Part shown: one piece after another, positions 1 to 8,463 of the stretch
How positions within the stretch are numbered: the first letter of the stretch is position 1
Layout of the letters: the number at the start of each line of letters is the position of its first letter
The notes under the pieces: model-generated
Database searches by the model: none
What the model saw: the letters and a program-made list of their open reading frames with translations, nothing else
What the model was told of the DNA's origin: nothing
Translations under genes and position numbers: made by a program
NCBI RefSeq assembly: GCF_025717005.1
Contig: NZ_JAOVZU010000001.1
Span: 124,001 to 188,000 of the forward strand
DNA from: Actinotalea endophytica
GTDB taxonomy: Bacteria > Actinomycetota > Actinomycetes > Actinomycetales > Cellulomonadaceae
DNA: 64,000 nucleotides
Reading direction: 5' to 3'

Positions 1-1188
1 GAGCCAGAGGTTCACGCCGATCACCGAGAGCTTGGCCAGCCACGGGTCGGACAGCCACGGGATGTTCGCGCCACCCAGCAGGGCCTCGTTGATGAAGCCG
101 AACTTCTGGTTCAGCATGCCGCGCCAGACGAGCGCGGCGAGGAACCCGGGGAAGGCGTAGGGCAGGATCAGCAGGGACCGATAGGCGCGGCGCCCCTTGA
201 TCCGCTCGTCGTTGAACACCACGGCGAGGAACAGCCCGAGCGCGAACGTGGTCCCCACGGACAGGATCGCGAACGCGAACGTCCAGGCGAGCACCTGGAA
301 GAAGTACGCCGACAGGTCGCTCCCGGTGACCATCGCGACGTAGTTGTCGAAGCCGACGGCGACCCGCCAGCCCGGGGTCAGCTGGGCCCCGTCGTCGCTC
401 ACGAAGACGCCCTGGTCGTTGGGCCGGTACACGGCGCCGGTGTCGGTGTTGGTCATCGTGTCGGCGTCGGCGTCGTACGTGTAGATGCTGCGCGACGCGA
501 AGGCGCTCGTGCCGTTCTGGGTCCGGACGGCGCCCTGGTTCGGGTCGTCACTGACCGGTACCCGAAGCTCGAGGACATCGGCCTGACGCTCGATGACCTG
601 GGCGTAGCTCAGCACGTCCCAGCCGGGGACCTCGGTGATGCGGCCGTCCTGGACGACAGCATCCGGGGCCGCCTCGAGCGGCTGGTCGGCCGTACCGACC
701 CAGACCTGGCCGTCCTCCTCGATGACCGCGAAGCCGAGCTCGTCGCCCTTCTGCACGACGGCCATCGGCAGCGTGGGCGACCCTTCGACGCGTCGGTCGT
801 TCTGCAGCAGGATCGCGCTGATCGCGTCCGACTTGGTGGAGTTGTGGCCGTCGCCGTAGTTCGTGAACGAGACGTACCCCGTGTAGAGCATCACGAACAA
901 CTGGTAGACCAGCAGGAACGCGAGGCCCGGCACGAGGTACTTGGCGGGGATCGCCTTGCGGGAGAAGTAGACCCAGTTCACGACCACGAGGCCGATCGCG
1001 AGGGTCGTGATGATGCCCCAGTGCCCGACGGCGTACGCCGCGAGCAGACCGTAGACGCCCAACGCATCCACCAGCGCGACCAGGACGAGCTTGATCACGA
1101 ATCCCAGTCCGAGCCCGGACGAGCCGAACCGACGCCGTTCGCGCGGTGCGGGGCTCGGGGTCGGGGTGTCGACGTCGGTACGAGTCAC
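1..1188 (-). CDS. malF: Maltose/maltodextrin ABC transporter permease MalF (C-terminus cut by window edge)
   Basis: Inner-membrane permease that would pair with MalG and an ATPase to import maltodextrins delivered by the binding protein encoded just upstream. 396 codons are visible from a GTG start at 1188. The protein has a charged N-terminus, hydrophobic helices (residues about 25-75), a large extracytoplasmic loop (about 95-250) as in MalF-type permeases, then further helices and a segment reading NEALLG...NLWL at the edge. The conserved EAA loop that contacts the ATPase should lie beyond position 1 and is not seen. It follows malE by 108 bases on the same strand, with a strong hairpin between them. 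Family assignment rests on the loop layout and on malE context; another sugar is possible. Confidence 0.85.
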   Translation of the reverse strand, partial: MTRTDVDTPTPSPAPRERRRFGSSGLGLGFVIKLVLVALVDALGVYGLLAAYAVGHWGIITTLAIGLVVVNWVYFSRKAIPAKYLVPGLAFLLVYQLFVMLYTGYVSFTNYGDGHNSTKSDAISAILLQNDRRVEGSPTLPMAVVQKGDELGFAVIEEDGQVWVGTADQPLEAAPDAVVQDGRITEVPGWDVLSYAQVIERQADVLELRVPVSDDPNQGAVRTQNGTSAFASRSIYTYDADADTMTNTDTGAVYRPNDQGVFVSDDGAQLTPGWRVAVGFDNYVAMVTGSDLSAYFFQVLAWTFAFAILSVGTTFALGLFLAVVFNDERIKGRRAYRSLLILPYAFPGFLAALVWRGMLNQKFGFINEALLGGANIPWLSDPWLAKLSVIGVNLWL

Positions 1189-1246
1189 TGTCCACTCCCT
1201 AGCGATCAACGTTGAGCACGTCGGGACGGCTAGCGACGCCCCGAAG

Positions 1247-1282
1247 GGGGTGCGGCTACCTCACCTACGGTAGCCGCACCCC
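1247..1282 (-). other. Intercistronic stem-loop between malE and malF
   Basis: A perfect 14-bp inverted repeat (GGGGTGCGGCTACC and its complement) with an 8-base loop fills the gap between malE and malF. No T-run follows it. In a transcript starting at malE it would sit between the two cistrons, where such structures usually protect the abundant binding-protein mRNA from 3' decay and lower permease expression. Confidence 0.7.
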
Positions 1283-1296
1283 GGACGGGTGTGTGG

Positions 1297-2544
1297 TCAG
1301 CCGCCGATCGCGGACTGGATGTTGGTGATCATCGTGGCCCAGCGCTCGTCCGCCGGAGCCTTGCCGCTGATGATGTCGGCCTCAGCAGCGCCCCACCACT
1401 CCCACACGGCGGACATCTCGGGGATCGCCGGCATCGGCGCACCGGAGGCACCGGCCTCGTTGAAGCCGAGCAGGATCGGGTCGCTGAGACCCTCGGCGGC
1501 GGCGGTCATCGCCGGGACGCGGCCCTGCAGCTCGTAGAACTGGGTCTGGACCTCGGGCGTGGCGATGAAGTTCACCAGGAAGTCGTTCACCAGCAGCGGG
1601 TTCTCGGTGTTGATGCTGGGGAAGAACCCCTGGACGCCCACGAACGGCTGGGCCGGCTGGCCACCCGCGCTCGGGATCGGCAGCACCGAGATGTCCATGT
1701 TCGCGGCGGTGAAGTCCGACACGTACCACGGACCGGTGATGATGTACGCGGCCTCACCGTTGAGGAAGGCCTCCTTGGCGACGTCGGCCGAGATGTTGGT
1801 GTCGAGGATGCCGGCCGCGCCCTGCGCGGCGAGGAACTCGGCGAACGCGGTGCCCTCGGGGCCGCCCATCGCGAGCTCGTTGGTGTAGGAGCCGTTCTCG
1901 GTCGCGAAGACCGGGGCACCGAACGAGGTCTGCAGCGGGTACAGGTGGTACGGGTCACCGTTGGTCGGGTCCTGCTGGATGACGATCGGGTACTTCGCTC
2001 CGGTCGCCTGCGCGGCGGTCACCATCGCGTCCCAGGTGTCGGGCGTGTCCTGGATGATCGCGTTGTTGCGGATCAGGGCGATGTTCTCGATCGCGTAGGG
2101 CACGCCGTAGACCTGGCCGTCGTACGTCATGGCCTTGACGGCGGCGTCGGAGAACTCCCCGGCCTTGTCGCCGAGGTCGACGGTGCCGACCACGCCGTTG
2201 GTCACCCAGCCACCGAGGCCGTCGTGCGCGGACACGATGATGTCCGGGCCCTCGCCGGTCGGCACAGAGGTGATGAAGTCGTTGCCGATGTCGGTCGACG
2301 CCTTCTGGATCACGTCGACCTGGACGCCGCTCTGCTCGGTGTAGGCCTCGGCGATCGTCTTGACGTCGTCGACACGGGTCTCGTCGGCCCAGATCGTCAG
2401 GGTGCCTTCGAGGGCCGGCGACGAGGACTCGTCGGTGGTCGTGGTGTCACTCGCGGACGGCTCCTCGGAGGTGCCCCCCGAGCATGCGGTCAGCAGCAGG
2501 CCGACGCCGGCGGCGACGGCGAGACCGCGAGGGATCCTGCGCAT
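1297..2544 (-). CDS. malE: Maltose/maltodextrin-binding lipoprotein MalE
   Basis: Extracellular solute-binding protein (family 1) tethered to the membrane that captures sugar for the MalFG permease. It has 415 residues. The N-terminus MRRIP is followed by a hydrophobic stretch and a lipobox LLTAC with the lipidated cysteine at residue 21, then a Ser/Thr/acid linker. The mature part shows typical MalE features such as TLTIWAD near its start, FNEAG and WEWWG. I chose ATG 2544 because GGAGGA lies 8 bases upstream and it puts the signal peptide at the N-terminus; an upstream in-frame extension would bury it. It is first in a malE-malF operon and divergent from a LacI-type regulator, with operators over its promoter. 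The exact substrate is inferred. Confidence 0.88.
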   Translation of the reverse strand: MRRIPRGLAVAAGVGLLLTACSGGTSEEPSASDTTTTDESSSPALEGTLTIWADETRVDDVKTIAEAYTEQSGVQVDVIQKASTDIGNDFITSVPTGEGPDIIVSAHDGLGGWVTNGVVGTVDLGDKAGEFSDAAVKAMTYDGQVYGVPYAIENIALIRNNAIIQDTPDTWDAMVTAAQATGAKYPIVIQQDPTNGDPYHLYPLQTSFGAPVFATENGSYTNELAMGGPEGTAFAEFLAAQGAAGILDTNISADVAKEAFLNGEAAYIITGPWYVSDFTAANMDISVLPIPSAGGQPAQPFVGVQGFFPSINTENPLLVNDFLVNFIATPEVQTQFYELQGRVPAMTAAAEGLSDPILLGFNEAGASGAPMPAIPEMSAVWEWWGAAEADIISGKAPADERWATMITNIQSAIGG

Positions 2545-2626
2545 GTGTATTCCTCCATCATCGGTGGTTCGCGCCGTCCCGCGCTCACACGACGAGGAGC
2601 AACTGGCGGCAGCGGCAGTGCCACGA

Positions 2627-2656
2627 AAGTAGCAAGAGACTTGCAGATCCTGCAAG
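2627..2656. promoter_or_regulatory. malE promoter overlapped by three MalR-type heptamers
   Basis: Three heptamers lie exactly 10 bases apart in alternating orientation: TAGCAAG (2630-2636), CTTGCAG (2640-2646) and CTGCAAG (2650-2656). The last two form a perfect inverted repeat around ATC. On the minus strand TTGCAG (2655-2650), a 17-base spacer and CTACTT (2632-2627) make a plausible -35/-10 for malE, so a bound repressor would cover the promoter. Heptameric CTTGCAG repeats are the known target of Streptomyces MalR; binding here is inferred. Confidence 0.7.
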
Positions 2657-2696
2657 AACTTTCATTGTCACGATTCGGCCACTACGATCCACTGCC

Positions 2697-3731
2697 GTGA
2701 GGCTTCGGCTTGTGGACATCGCTGCCCGCGCAGGCGTCAGCGAGGCGACTGTGTCGCGCGTGCTCAACGACAAGGCGGTCGCCGAGGCGACCCGTGACAG
2801 GGTCCTCACCGCGATCGACCAGCTCGGCTACGAGCGCCCGGCCCGGTTGCGCCGCAAGACCACGGGCCTGGTCGGCCTCGTGGTCCCGGAGCTGACCAAC
2901 CCGGTCTTCCCGCTGTTCGCCCAGACCATCGAGACCGCGCTCGCGAAGCACGGGTACACGCCGGTGCTGTGCACCCAGACCCCGGGTGGCCTGCACGAGG
3001 ACGAGTACGTCGCGATGCTGCTCGAGCAGGGCACCGCCGGGATCATCTTCGTCTCCGGCATCCACGCGATCTCCGAGGCCGACATCGCCCGCTACGAGCG
3101 GCTGACCGCGAACGGGGTCGCGATCGTCCTGATCAACGGGCACCAGCCGAAGGTCGACGCACCGAGCCTGTCCCAGGACGACCGGATGGCCGTGCAGCTC
3201 GGCCTGGGCCACCTGCGCCAGCTCGGCCACACCAGGATCGGACTCGCGGTCGGCCCGTCCCGCTATACGCCCGCGAGCCGGCGGATCGCAGCCTTCGAGC
3301 AGACGATCGCCGCGCACAAGGAGATCGTCGGCGTCAGCGAGCACACCCAGTACAGCGTCGAGGGCGGCACCGCCGCGGCGCACGCGCTGCTCGACGAGGG
3401 CGTGACCGGGATCCTGTGCGGCTCGGACGTGATGGCGCTCGGCGCCATCCGCGCCGCACGCCAGCGCGGGCTGCGCGTCCCCGAGGACGTGTCGGTCATC
3501 GGCTCGGACGACGGGATGCTCGCGCAGTTCGCCGACCCGCCGCTGACCACGGTTCGTCAGGACGTGGCCGGCATGTCCGCGGCCGCGGTGCGGTTCCTGC
3601 TCGAGGAGATCGCCAAGACCCCGTCGCCCCGGCGCGAGCAGCTCTTCGCACCCGAGCTCGTGGTGCGGCGCTCGACGGCGCCGGCGGCGTCGCTGCGGGC
3701 CGCGGTGTCCCAGCTGCGCGCCGAGGTCTGA
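2697..3731 (+). CDS. malR: LacI-family transcriptional regulator, probable maltose repressor MalR
   Basis: 344-residue LacI/GalR regulator. The N-terminal helix-turn-helix reads [18 protein letters not shown] (residues about 6-23), followed by a hinge helix and a periplasmic-binding-protein-like effector domain (about 60-330) with the usual [12 protein letters not shown] and DDGMLAQF-type segments. GTG 2697 is chosen because it starts the protein right before the HTH; a longer frame upstream would add unrelated sequence. A TACGAT -10-like hexamer ends 8 bases before this GTG and there is no ribosome-binding site, so a leaderless message is likely. It is divergent from malEF and shares the operator region, so it is expected to repress malEF and perhaps itself until maltose or a derivative binds. 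Confidence 0.85.
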   Translation: MRLRLVDIAARAGVSEATVSRVLNDKAVAEATRDRVLTAIDQLGYERPARLRRKTTGLVGLVVPELTNPVFPLFAQTIETALAKHGYTPVLCTQTPGGLHEDEYVAMLLEQGTAGIIFVSGIHAISEADIARYERLTANGVAIVLINGHQPKVDAPSLSQDDRMAVQLGLGHLRQLGHTRIGLAVGPSRYTPASRRIAAFEQTIAAHKEIVGVSEHTQYSVEGGTAAAHALLDEGVTGILCGSDVMALGAIRAARQRGLRVPEDVSVIGSDDGMLAQFADPPLTTVRQDVAGMSAAAVRFLLEEIAKTPSPRREQLFAPELVVRRSTAPAASLRAAVSQLRAEV

Positions 3732-3789
3732 GCGCGGGATCGACACCTGACGTTCACAGCGTCGCCGTCCATCTGACGCATCCGGCTGC

Positions 3790-3795
3790 GACAAT
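3790..3795 (+). promoter_or_regulatory. Probable leaderless -10 (GACAAT) of mgsA
   Basis: GACAAT ends 7 bases before the ATG at 3803 and is preceded by TGC (extended -10-like). No Shine-Dalgarno is present, so transcription probably starts at the ATG itself. Confidence 0.45.
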
Positions 3796-3802
3796 TCATC
3801 CC

Positions 3803-4264
3803 ATGACTACGACCACGACCCGCCACGTGGCCCTCGTCGCGCACGACAACATGAAGGTCGAGCTGCTGCGCTGGGCCGAGCACAACCGCACCACGTTGTC
3901 CGCCCACCACCTGTACGCGACGGGCACCACCGGCACGATGCTCACCTACGAGCTCGGCCTGCCTGTGCACCGCTTCCTGTCCGGGCCGATCGGTGGCGAC
4001 CAGCAGATCGGCGCGAAGATCGCCGAAGGGGTCATCGACCTGCTGATCTTCTTCTGGGACCCGCTCGAGGCCCAGCCGCACGACCCGGACGTCAAGGCCC
4101 TGCTGCGCCTGTCGACGGTGTGGAACGTACCGACCGCGACCAACCTCGCGACCGCCGACTTCCTGATCTCCTCGCCGCTGCTCTCCGACTACCAGCGTCG
4201 CGTGCCGGACCTCGGTCCTAGGGGTTGGGACGGCACCCAGCCGACGGTCGCTGCCAACGGGTGA
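3803..4264 (+). CDS. mgsA: Methylglyoxal synthase
   Basis: Cytoplasmic enzyme that converts dihydroxyacetone phosphate to methylglyoxal and phosphate, an overflow bypass of lower glycolysis. 153 residues, the normal family length. The N-terminal [10 protein letters not shown] motif carries the conserved His, Asp and Lys. [10 protein letters not shown] and [15 protein letters not shown] carry the phosphate-binding and catalytic Asp/His residues, and [14 protein letters not shown] matches the C-terminal family block. It is a single gene downstream of malR. Placing it by a sugar-uptake locus makes sense, as it relieves sugar-phosphate stress, but it has its own promoter-like hexamer, so I do not call an operon. 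Confidence 0.93.
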   Translation: MTTTTTRHVALVAHDNMKVELLRWAEHNRTTLSAHHLYATGTTGTMLTYELGLPVHRFLSGPIGGDQQIGAKIAEGVIDLLIFFWDPLEAQPHDPDVKALLRLSTVWNVPTATNLATADFLISSPLLSDYQRRVPDLGPRGWDGTQPTVAANG

Positions 4265-4402
4265 ATCTCGCCCCGGACGGGTCGTAATCCTCTTGTCCGG
4301 GCCGTCCACATCGCGAGACGCTTGGGGTGTACCGGCCACCGCACACCCCGTGGAGACCGGCTGACCGCGCCACCACCCCGGCGCCCGAAGGAGAGCACCA
4401 GC

Positions 4403-4552
4403 ATGAGTGCGCGTCGCCACATCGCTCGCCGTTCCCACCGTCGTCCGACCCGAAACGCGACCACGGCAGCGCAGCGCAGGCGCCAGGCTCCCCTCCGGGC
4501 GGACTGGTCGACCGCGGTGCTGCAGGCGACCCGGGGCTCGTTGCCCTGGTGA
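4403..4552 (+). CDS. Small arginine-rich protein of unknown function
   Basis: 49-residue reading frame beginning MSARRHIARRSHRR and ending TRGSLPW. AAGGAG lies 11 bases before the ATG. It is strongly basic (about one third Arg/His/Lys in the first 30 residues), has no membrane segment, and I recognise no family. It stands alone between mgsA and a convergent acetyltransferase gene. It may be a real small nucleic-acid-binding protein, or a chance frame; the ribosome-binding site is the only support. Confidence 0.35.
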   Translation: MSARRHIARRSHRRPTRNATTAAQRRRQAPLRADWSTAVLQATRGSLPW

Positions 4553-4609
4553 GCCGTCCGGCCGGGGTCCGGTCGGGTCGGTAGGTCGGCCGAGGGTCCA
4601 GCCGTCAGG

Positions 4610-5116
4610 TCAGCCGTCGGCCAGCGCCCGCAGCGCGTCACCCGCGAGTCGCTGCGTCGTCCACTCGTCCATGCCGACCGCTCCCACCGAGCGGTAGAAC
4701 GCGATGGCCGGCGAGTTCCAGTCGAGCACCGCCCACTCGAACCGGGCGTAGCCGCGCGCCACGCACACCCGGGCGAGCTCGGTCAGCAGCGCGCGACCGT
4801 AGCCGCTGCCGCGCTCCTCCTCGAGCACCACGAGGTCCTCGAGGTACAGGCCGTGCCGCCCGGTCCAGGTCGAGTAGTTGACGAACCACACGGCGATCGC
4901 CACCACCTGCCCACGCTTGACCACGACGTGCGCGTGGACCCGCGGGTCGGGTCCGAACAGGGCCTCGACGAGGTCGGCCTCGGTGGTCCGCACCGCGTCC
5001 GGCTCCCGCTCGTAGCGGGCGAGCGCGTGGATGCACGCGAGGATCCCGGGTACGTCGCCCGGCTCGGCGAGCCGCAGCTCGGCGCCGTCGGCGAGGGCGG
5101 TCGGCAGGTCGCTCAT
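4610..5116 (-). CDS. GNAT family N-acetyltransferase (diamine acetyltransferase-like)
   Basis: 168-residue acetyl-CoA-dependent N-acetyltransferase. The central strand YLEDLVVLEEERGSGYGRALL contains the motif A acetyl-CoA pyrophosphate loop (R-G-x-G-x-G/A type), and WAVLDWNSPAIAFYRSVGA is the C-terminal motif B. The sequence around FVNYSTWTGRHGLYLEDL resembles spermidine/diamine and thialysine acetyltransferases, so a polyamine-like substrate is possible but not proven. ATG 5116 is chosen over one 8 codons upstream because TATCGT, a -10-like hexamer, ends 7 bases before it. It is transcribed away from the MFS gene that starts at 5239, with only about 120 bases between their starts. Confidence 0.8.
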   Translation of the reverse strand: MSDLPTALADGAELRLAEPGDVPGILACIHALARYEREPDAVRTTEADLVEALFGPDPRVHAHVVVKRGQVVAIAVWFVNYSTWTGRHGLYLEDLVVLEEERGSGYGRALLTELARVCVARGYARFEWAVLDWNSPAIAFYRSVGAVGMDEWTTQRLAGDALRALADG

Positions 5117-5238
5117 CGCGGTGACGATAGTGCCCGGCACCCGGGGCGCGGCGCCGTGGACCAGGCTGCGGACCGGGCCCGCCCCGAGGAGGGTGACCAG
5201 GGGCGGGACGGCCCGCCGGGCCGGGCTAGCATCGCGCG

Positions 5239-6528
5239 GTGAGCCGTCTCCTCGACCTTCTCTGGCCGGCTCGGCTGGGACGGTCGTTCCGGTGGCTGGT
5301 CGCCTCCTCGTGGGTGTCCAACCTCGGCGACGGCATCGCGCTCGCGGCCGGTCCGCTGCTGGTCGCCTCGCTGACCGACTCGGCGTTCCTGGTCGCGCTG
5401 GCGGCGACCCTGCAGTGGTTGCCGCCGATGCTGTTCGGCCTCTTCGCGGGGGCGATCACCGACCGGGTGGACCGGCGCCTGCTCGTGGTCGTCGTGGACG
5501 GTGCCCGGGTGCTCGCGCTCGTGGCGCTCGCCGCGACGATCCTCTCCGGCCACGTCAGCATCGCCCTCGTCCTCGGCGTCCTGTTCGTGCTGGGCACCGC
5601 GGAGGTCTTCGCCGACAACGCCTCGGCGACGCTGCTCCCCATGCTCGTCGCCCGGCGCGACCTCGCCGTGGGCAACCAGCGGATCCAGACCGGCCTGCTC
5701 ACGCTCAACCAGCTCGCCGGTCCGCCGCTGGGCGCGGCGCTGTTCGCCGTCGGCTGGGCGCTCCCGTTCGGCACCCAGGCGGCGCTCACCGCGCTTGCGG
5801 TGGGTCTGGTCGCGAAGGTCGTGCTGCCGCCCCACGGTCGCGACCCGGCCACGCAGCGGCACATCGGCCGGGAGATCGCCGAGGGCTTCCGCTGGACCGT
5901 GCGGCACGCCGCGGTGCGCACCCTCGTCCTGACGATCTTCACGTTCAACATCACCTTCGGCGCCGCGTGGTCGGTGCTCGTGCTCTACGCGACCGAGCAC
6001 CTCGGGCTGGGCGAGGTCGGGTTCGGCCTGATCACCACGGTGAGCGCGCTGGGCGGCCTGCTCGGGACCGCGTCCTACGGCTGGCTGACCCGGCACCTCG
6101 CGCTCGGCGACATCATGCGGATCGGCCTGATCATCGAGACCCTGACGCACCTCGGCCTCGCGCTGACCCGGAGCCCCTGGGTCGCGATGCCGATCTTCTT
6201 CGTGTTCGGCGCGCACGCGTTCGTGTGGGGCACCACGTCGACCACGGTGCGGCAGCGGGCCGTGCCCACCCGGCTGCAGGGGCGGGTCGGGTCCGTGTAC
6301 ATGGTCGGTGTCACCGGCGGGCTCGTGGTCGGGTCACTGGTCGGCGGAGCCCTCGCGCAACGGTGGGGCGTGACCGCGCCGTTCTGGTTCGCGTTCGCCG
6401 GGTCCGCGGTCTTCGTGGTGCTCATCTGGCGCGAGCTGCGGCACATCGCGCACGACGACGAGTCGGACAGCGAGCCGGACACCGATCCGCACACCGACCC
6501 GGACGGCACGGACGCCGCCCGATCCTGA
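5239..6528 (+). CDS. MFS transporter (probable drug/metabolite exporter)
   Basis: 429-residue integral membrane protein with about 12 hydrophobic helices. The N-terminal half has SWVSNLGDGIALAAGPLLVASLTDS and FAGAITDRVDRRLLVVVVDG, the loop 2-3 signature of the MFS_3/enterobactin-exporter-like group (D-R-x-x-R-R). The C-terminus is an acidic cytoplasmic tail rich in Asp and Glu. GTG 5239 is used; TAGCAT ends 7 bases before it, giving a likely leaderless message. Substrate unknown. It is a single gene followed 76 bases later by corA, which seems to have its own promoter. Confidence 0.8.
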   Translation: MSRLLDLLWPARLGRSFRWLVASSWVSNLGDGIALAAGPLLVASLTDSAFLVALAATLQWLPPMLFGLFAGAITDRVDRRLLVVVVDGARVLALVALAATILSGHVSIALVLGVLFVLGTAEVFADNASATLLPMLVARRDLAVGNQRIQTGLLTLNQLAGPPLGAALFAVGWALPFGTQAALTALAVGLVAKVVLPPHGRDPATQRHIGREIAEGFRWTVRHAAVRTLVLTIFTFNITFGAAWSVLVLYATEHLGLGEVGFGLITTVSALGGLLGTASYGWLTRHLALGDIMRIGLIIETLTHLGLALTRSPWVAMPIFFVFGAHAFVWGTTSTTVRQRAVPTRLQGRVGSVYMVGVTGGLVVGSLVGGALAQRWGVTAPFWFAFAGSAVFVVLIWRELRHIAHDDESDSEPDTDPHTDPDGTDAARS

Positions 6529-6592
6529 CGGCCGGGCGCGAGGCGGCGGTCCCCGGGGTTCGTGCTCCCGATGCGCTCCGACCTGCGGGCCC

Positions 6593-6598
6593 TAGGCT
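6593..6598 (+). promoter_or_regulatory. Probable leaderless -10 (TAGGCT) of corA
   Basis: TAGGCT, the favoured actinobacterial -10 hexamer, ends 6 bases before the corA ATG, and there is no ribosome-binding site in between. The transcript is expected to begin at or next to the start codon. Confidence 0.5.
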
Positions 6599-6604
6599 CA
6601 GGAC

Positions 6605-7609
6605 ATGGCCGACCCTCCCGTTCGCGCCGAGGTGTACGTCGACGGCGCGCGGCGTCCCACACAGCTCGGTCCGGCCGACGCGGTACGTCAGGCGCGCGAG
6701 CAGGACGGGTTCGCCTGGATCGACCTGGAGAACCCGGACGGGGACGCGGTCAACGCCGTCGCGCGCGAGCTCGACCTCCCGGACCTCGCCGTCGAGGACG
6801 CCGTCACCGCGCACCAGCGGCCCAAGCTCGACGTGTACGGCGACCTCGTCTTCGCGGTGCTCCGCCCGGTGTGCTACGTCGACCCGGCAGAGGCGGTCGA
6901 GATCGCGGAGATCGCGCTGTTCCTCGGGCCGCACTTCGTGGTCACCGTGCAGCACGGGCCCAGCGACGTGTTGAGCCGGGTCCGTGCCGAGCTCGACGGG
7001 AGCGCACCCGACCTGCTCGGGTTCGGTCCCTCGGCGGTGCTCTACCGCGCGTCGGACCTCGCGGTGGACGACTACGAGGACGTCGTCGCCGAGCTGGACA
7101 TCGACGTCGACCAGATCGAGGACGAGGTGTTCGGCCCGGACGAGGACGACCACTCGCAGCGGATCTACCGCCTCAAGGAGGAGGTCGCCTGGTTCCGCCG
7201 CGCGGTGACCGGGCTCGCCCGGCCGCTCGAGCTGCTCGCCGCCGGTCGCGTGCCGCACGTGTCCCCGGCGACGGGCGAGTACTTCCGTGACGTCCACGAC
7301 CACGTGATCCGCGCCTCGGAGTCGATCGAGGTGATCGACCGCCAGCTGACCGACGTGCTCGAGGCCAACACGGCGCGCGTCTCGATGGTGCAGAACCGGA
7401 TCGCCCTGCAGCAGAACGCAGACATGCGGAAGATCTCGGCGTGGGCCGCGATGGCGCTGCTGCCGACCCTGATCGCCGGCATCTACGGCATGAACCTCAA
7501 CATCTGGCCGAACGCGCAGCACCCGTGGGGCTTCGCGACGGTGCTCGCGATCATGGCCGGAGCGTGCCTGACCCTGTACGGCGCGTTCCGTCGCAACGGC
7601 TGGATGTGA
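6605..7609 (+). CDS. corA: CorA-type magnesium/cobalt channel protein
   Basis: 334-residue CorA family divalent cation channel, a homopentamer of the inner membrane that takes up Mg2+ (and Co2+/Ni2+). The N-terminal two thirds form the acidic cytoplasmic domain, with a long helix around SIEVIDRQLTDVLEANTAR. The C-terminus has the two family transmembrane helices. The first ends in the signature YGMN (GMN at 295-297), followed by the acid-poor loop LNIWPNAQHPWG and the second helix FATVLAIMAGACLTLYGA. The C-terminus is short and basic. ATG 6605 follows a leaderless-type -10. There is no room for an Mg2+-sensing riboswitch upstream. Confidence 0.92.
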   Translation: MADPPVRAEVYVDGARRPTQLGPADAVRQAREQDGFAWIDLENPDGDAVNAVARELDLPDLAVEDAVTAHQRPKLDVYGDLVFAVLRPVCYVDPAEAVEIAEIALFLGPHFVVTVQHGPSDVLSRVRAELDGSAPDLLGFGPSAVLYRASDLAVDDYEDVVAELDIDVDQIEDEVFGPDEDDHSQRIYRLKEEVAWFRRAVTGLARPLELLAAGRVPHVSPATGEYFRDVHDHVIRASESIEVIDRQLTDVLEANTARVSMVQNRIALQQNADMRKISAWAAMALLPTLIAGIYGMNLNIWPNAQHPWGFATVLAIMAGACLTLYGAFRRNGWM

Positions 7610-7688
7610 CGACTCCCGCTCAGGCCCGGAACCGTCCGACCAGCTCCGGCGGCGTCGTCGCGGCGTGCGCGTCGCCGTGGGAGGCGTC

Positions 7689-8330
7689 CTAGGACTCGGC
7701 GCGCTGCTTCACCCCGCGCAGCATGTCGCGCGACATGAGGAAGTCGGCCGGCACGAGCGCGAGGGCCGCCGCAGCCGTCAACCACCACGGTGAGGTCACC
7801 CAGCGTGACCGGAAGTGGAACCTGGTGCCGCCGGCCGGGAGCGGGGTCAGCACGAACACCCACGACCAGTCCGCGGAGGCGTGCTCGCGCCAGCTCAGCG
7901 GCAGGTGCGTCGTGGAGTGGAGCACGAGGGCACGCTCGGGCTCCAGGCCTTCGACGATCAGGCCGCACTCGGTGTGCGGCGGACCGTCCGGGATGAAGGT
8001 GCCGAGCGAGATGTCCTGGAGCTCGGGGACGATCCGGTCGGCGCTCGGCCCGTTCGCGGGGAACAGCAGCCGGTCGACCCAGCGCGCGGTGTACCAGCCG
8101 GCGCGGCCCCAACCCATCTGGACCAGCCACGGCCAGATCTCGCCCGGCTCCGCCGCGATCGTGATCGCGTGATCCGTCACCGCGCTGGGCCGGGGCACGA
8201 TCTCGTCCCCGGGCAGGGCGGCAGCCCGCTCCGCCGGCGTCGACCCGTACGTGCGCCCCAGGTGGTTCGCCACCGCGAGCAGCACACCACCGGCCACGGT
8301 GGCCGCCGGCAACCCTCGTGCACGACTCAT
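7689..8330 (-). CDS. SRPBCC family protein with N-terminal membrane anchor
   Basis: 213-residue protein of the START/Bet v 1-like (SRPBCC, polyketide cyclase-like) ligand-binding fold. A hydrophobic N-terminal segment, AATVAGGVLLAVANHLG, would act as an anchor or uncleaved signal. The fold then reads ITIAAEPGEIWPWLVQMGWGRAGWYTA, the first strand and helix seen in many actinobacterial members, and ends with a second hydrophobic patch (about 180-200). ATG 8330 has GGGAGG 5 bases upstream, so longer in-frame extensions are rejected. Convergent with corA, divergent from the acetyltransferase at 8464. Ligand unknown. Confidence 0.75.
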   Translation of the reverse strand: MSRARGLPAATVAGGVLLAVANHLGRTYGSTPAERAAALPGDEIVPRPSAVTDHAITIAAEPGEIWPWLVQMGWGRAGWYTARWVDRLLFPANGPSADRIVPELQDISLGTFIPDGPPHTECGLIVEGLEPERALVLHSTTHLPLSWREHASADWSWVFVLTPLPAGGTRFHFRSRWVTSPWWLTAAAALALVPADFLMSRDMLRGVKQRAES

Positions 8331-8426
8331 CGTCCCTCCCGGTCTCGTCGCACGGATCGTCCCGCCCGGCCCCGCCCGACGGCATGAGTCGTTGGGCCCC
8401 CCGTCGCACGTGCCCGCGCAATCCTC

Positions 8427-8456
8427 TTGAACCCTCGCTCGCGCACCCGCTACACC
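8427..8456 (+). promoter_or_regulatory. Promoter of the double-GNAT/HD operon
   Basis: TTGAAC (8427-8432), an 18-base spacer and TACACC (8451-8456) form a reasonable housekeeping promoter. The -10 ends 7 bases before GTG 8464, which lacks a ribosome-binding site, so the message is probably leaderless. Confidence 0.5.
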
Positions 8457-8463
8457 TGCCCTC

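Noticed and set aside
6529-6604. Mg2+ riboswitch (M-box or ykoK) upstream of corA
   Set aside because: Only 76 bases separate it from the previous gene, and the -10 hexamer sits 6 bases before the start codon, leaving no leader.
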